From Desulfurococcales archaeon (GTDB lineage: Archaea; Thermoproteota; Thermoprotei_A; Sulfolobales; NBVN01), in contig JAGDWE010000006.1 of the NCBI GenBank assembly GCA_023255965.1, positions 1-5,077 on the forward strand: a DNA stretch of 5,077 bases. The letters run 5' to 3'. Below, in pieces: positions 5,059-5,077 of the stretch (position 1 is the first letter of the stretch; every line of letters starts with the position of its first letter). The notes below the pieces were generated by a model that was given only the letters and a program-made list of their open reading frames with translations, did no database searches and was not told where the DNA came from. The position numbers and the translations under genes were made by a program.

Positions 5059-5077
5059 TCCCAAGGACTCCTTGGGA
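5059..5077. repeat. Perfect 9-bp inverted repeat at the window edge
   Basis: TCCCAAGGA (5059-5067) and TCCTTGGGA (5069-5077) are perfect arms around one base, so at least the central pairs would open in a real hairpin. It stops exactly at the window end, so the arms may be longer. It fits a second stem of an omega-RNA scaffold or part of the tnpB coding end. Confidence 0.8.

Larger units (their letters stand above)
5001..5077 (-). mobile_element. Putative right end of an IS200/IS605-type (TnpB) element with omega-RNA-like hairpins
   Basis: Read on the minus strand this ends in a perfect hairpin, CCTCGCCCT/AGGGCGAGG (5021-5029 with 5010-5018, two-base loop), followed by AGGAAGTCA. From memory, this GGCGAGGAGGAAGTCA-like ending is common at the right end of archaeal and other thermophilic IS200/IS605-family elements and of lone tnpB genes, where it forms the 3' end of the omega RNA that guides the TnpB nuclease. 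A second perfect palindrome, TCCCAAGGA-C-TCCTTGGGA (5059-5077), lies upstream in that direction. The tail of tnpB would enter from beyond the window; one frame reads PKESLGMCVLVV then TAG at 5040-5038, another stops with TGA at 5035-5033, and I cannot say which is real. The element borders the phosphoesterase stop codon with no gap. Confidence 0.55.

Noticed and set aside
1..5077. CRISPR array
   Set aside because: No regularly spaced direct repeats of suitable length occur; the only direct repeat of note is the 9-bp TATGGAGAT pair at 3664-3690.

Overview
The window looks like a piece of a moderately AT-rich thermophilic crenarchaeal (Thermoproteota) chromosome. The evidence is strong archaeal TATA boxes about 26 bp ahead of starts, several leaderless or near-leaderless starts, GTG and TTG start codons, AGG/AGA as the main arginine codons, an archaeal-type PhoH ATPase fused to KH RNA-binding modules, and a DUF1614 membrane protein. 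A relative of Caldivirga or Vulcanisaeta (Thermoproteaceae) is my best guess, but it is an inference from style and not proven by a marker gene.

Layout. Positions 1-330 hold no gene I can name; they are richer in GC and have a partial open frame on the minus strand and a stop-interrupted frame on the plus strand. Positions 383-1543 (+) encode the PhoH-KH ATPase, behind a perfect 9+3+9 inverted repeat that coincides with its TATA region. Its last 26 bp overlap the end of a convergent gene, 1518-2273 (-), a DUF1614 integral membrane protein. A 178-bp divergent promoter region (2274-2451) serves that gene and 2452-3306 (+), a highly diverged CitG/MdcB-like protein. Positions 3328-3926 (-) carry a probable two-gene unit: a 70-73 residue Cys-rich zinc-ribbon protein followed by a 117-residue orphan.

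The 333-bp stretch 3927-4259 has no convincing protein gene. It holds a strong TATA box and, at the expected distance downstream, a GC-rich segment of about 165 nt whose ends pair with each other and whose interior forms a helix of 10-11 bp. I call it a candidate structured non-coding RNA of unknown class. A calcineurin-like metallophosphoesterase follows (4260-5003, +). Its stop codon lies at the edge of what looks like the right end of an IS200/IS605-type element, whose tnpB would lie beyond the window on the minus strand. If so, the element's omega-RNA guide would be read out of the end of the phosphoesterase gene.

Functional links are weak. The window mixes RNA-related functions (PhoH-KH, candidate ncRNA, zinc-ribbon protein) with a phosphoesterase and a membrane protein, and most genes have their own promoter, so this is not one coherent operon. 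The two most interesting items are the unclassified structured RNA and the element end abutting the phosphoesterase stop codon.
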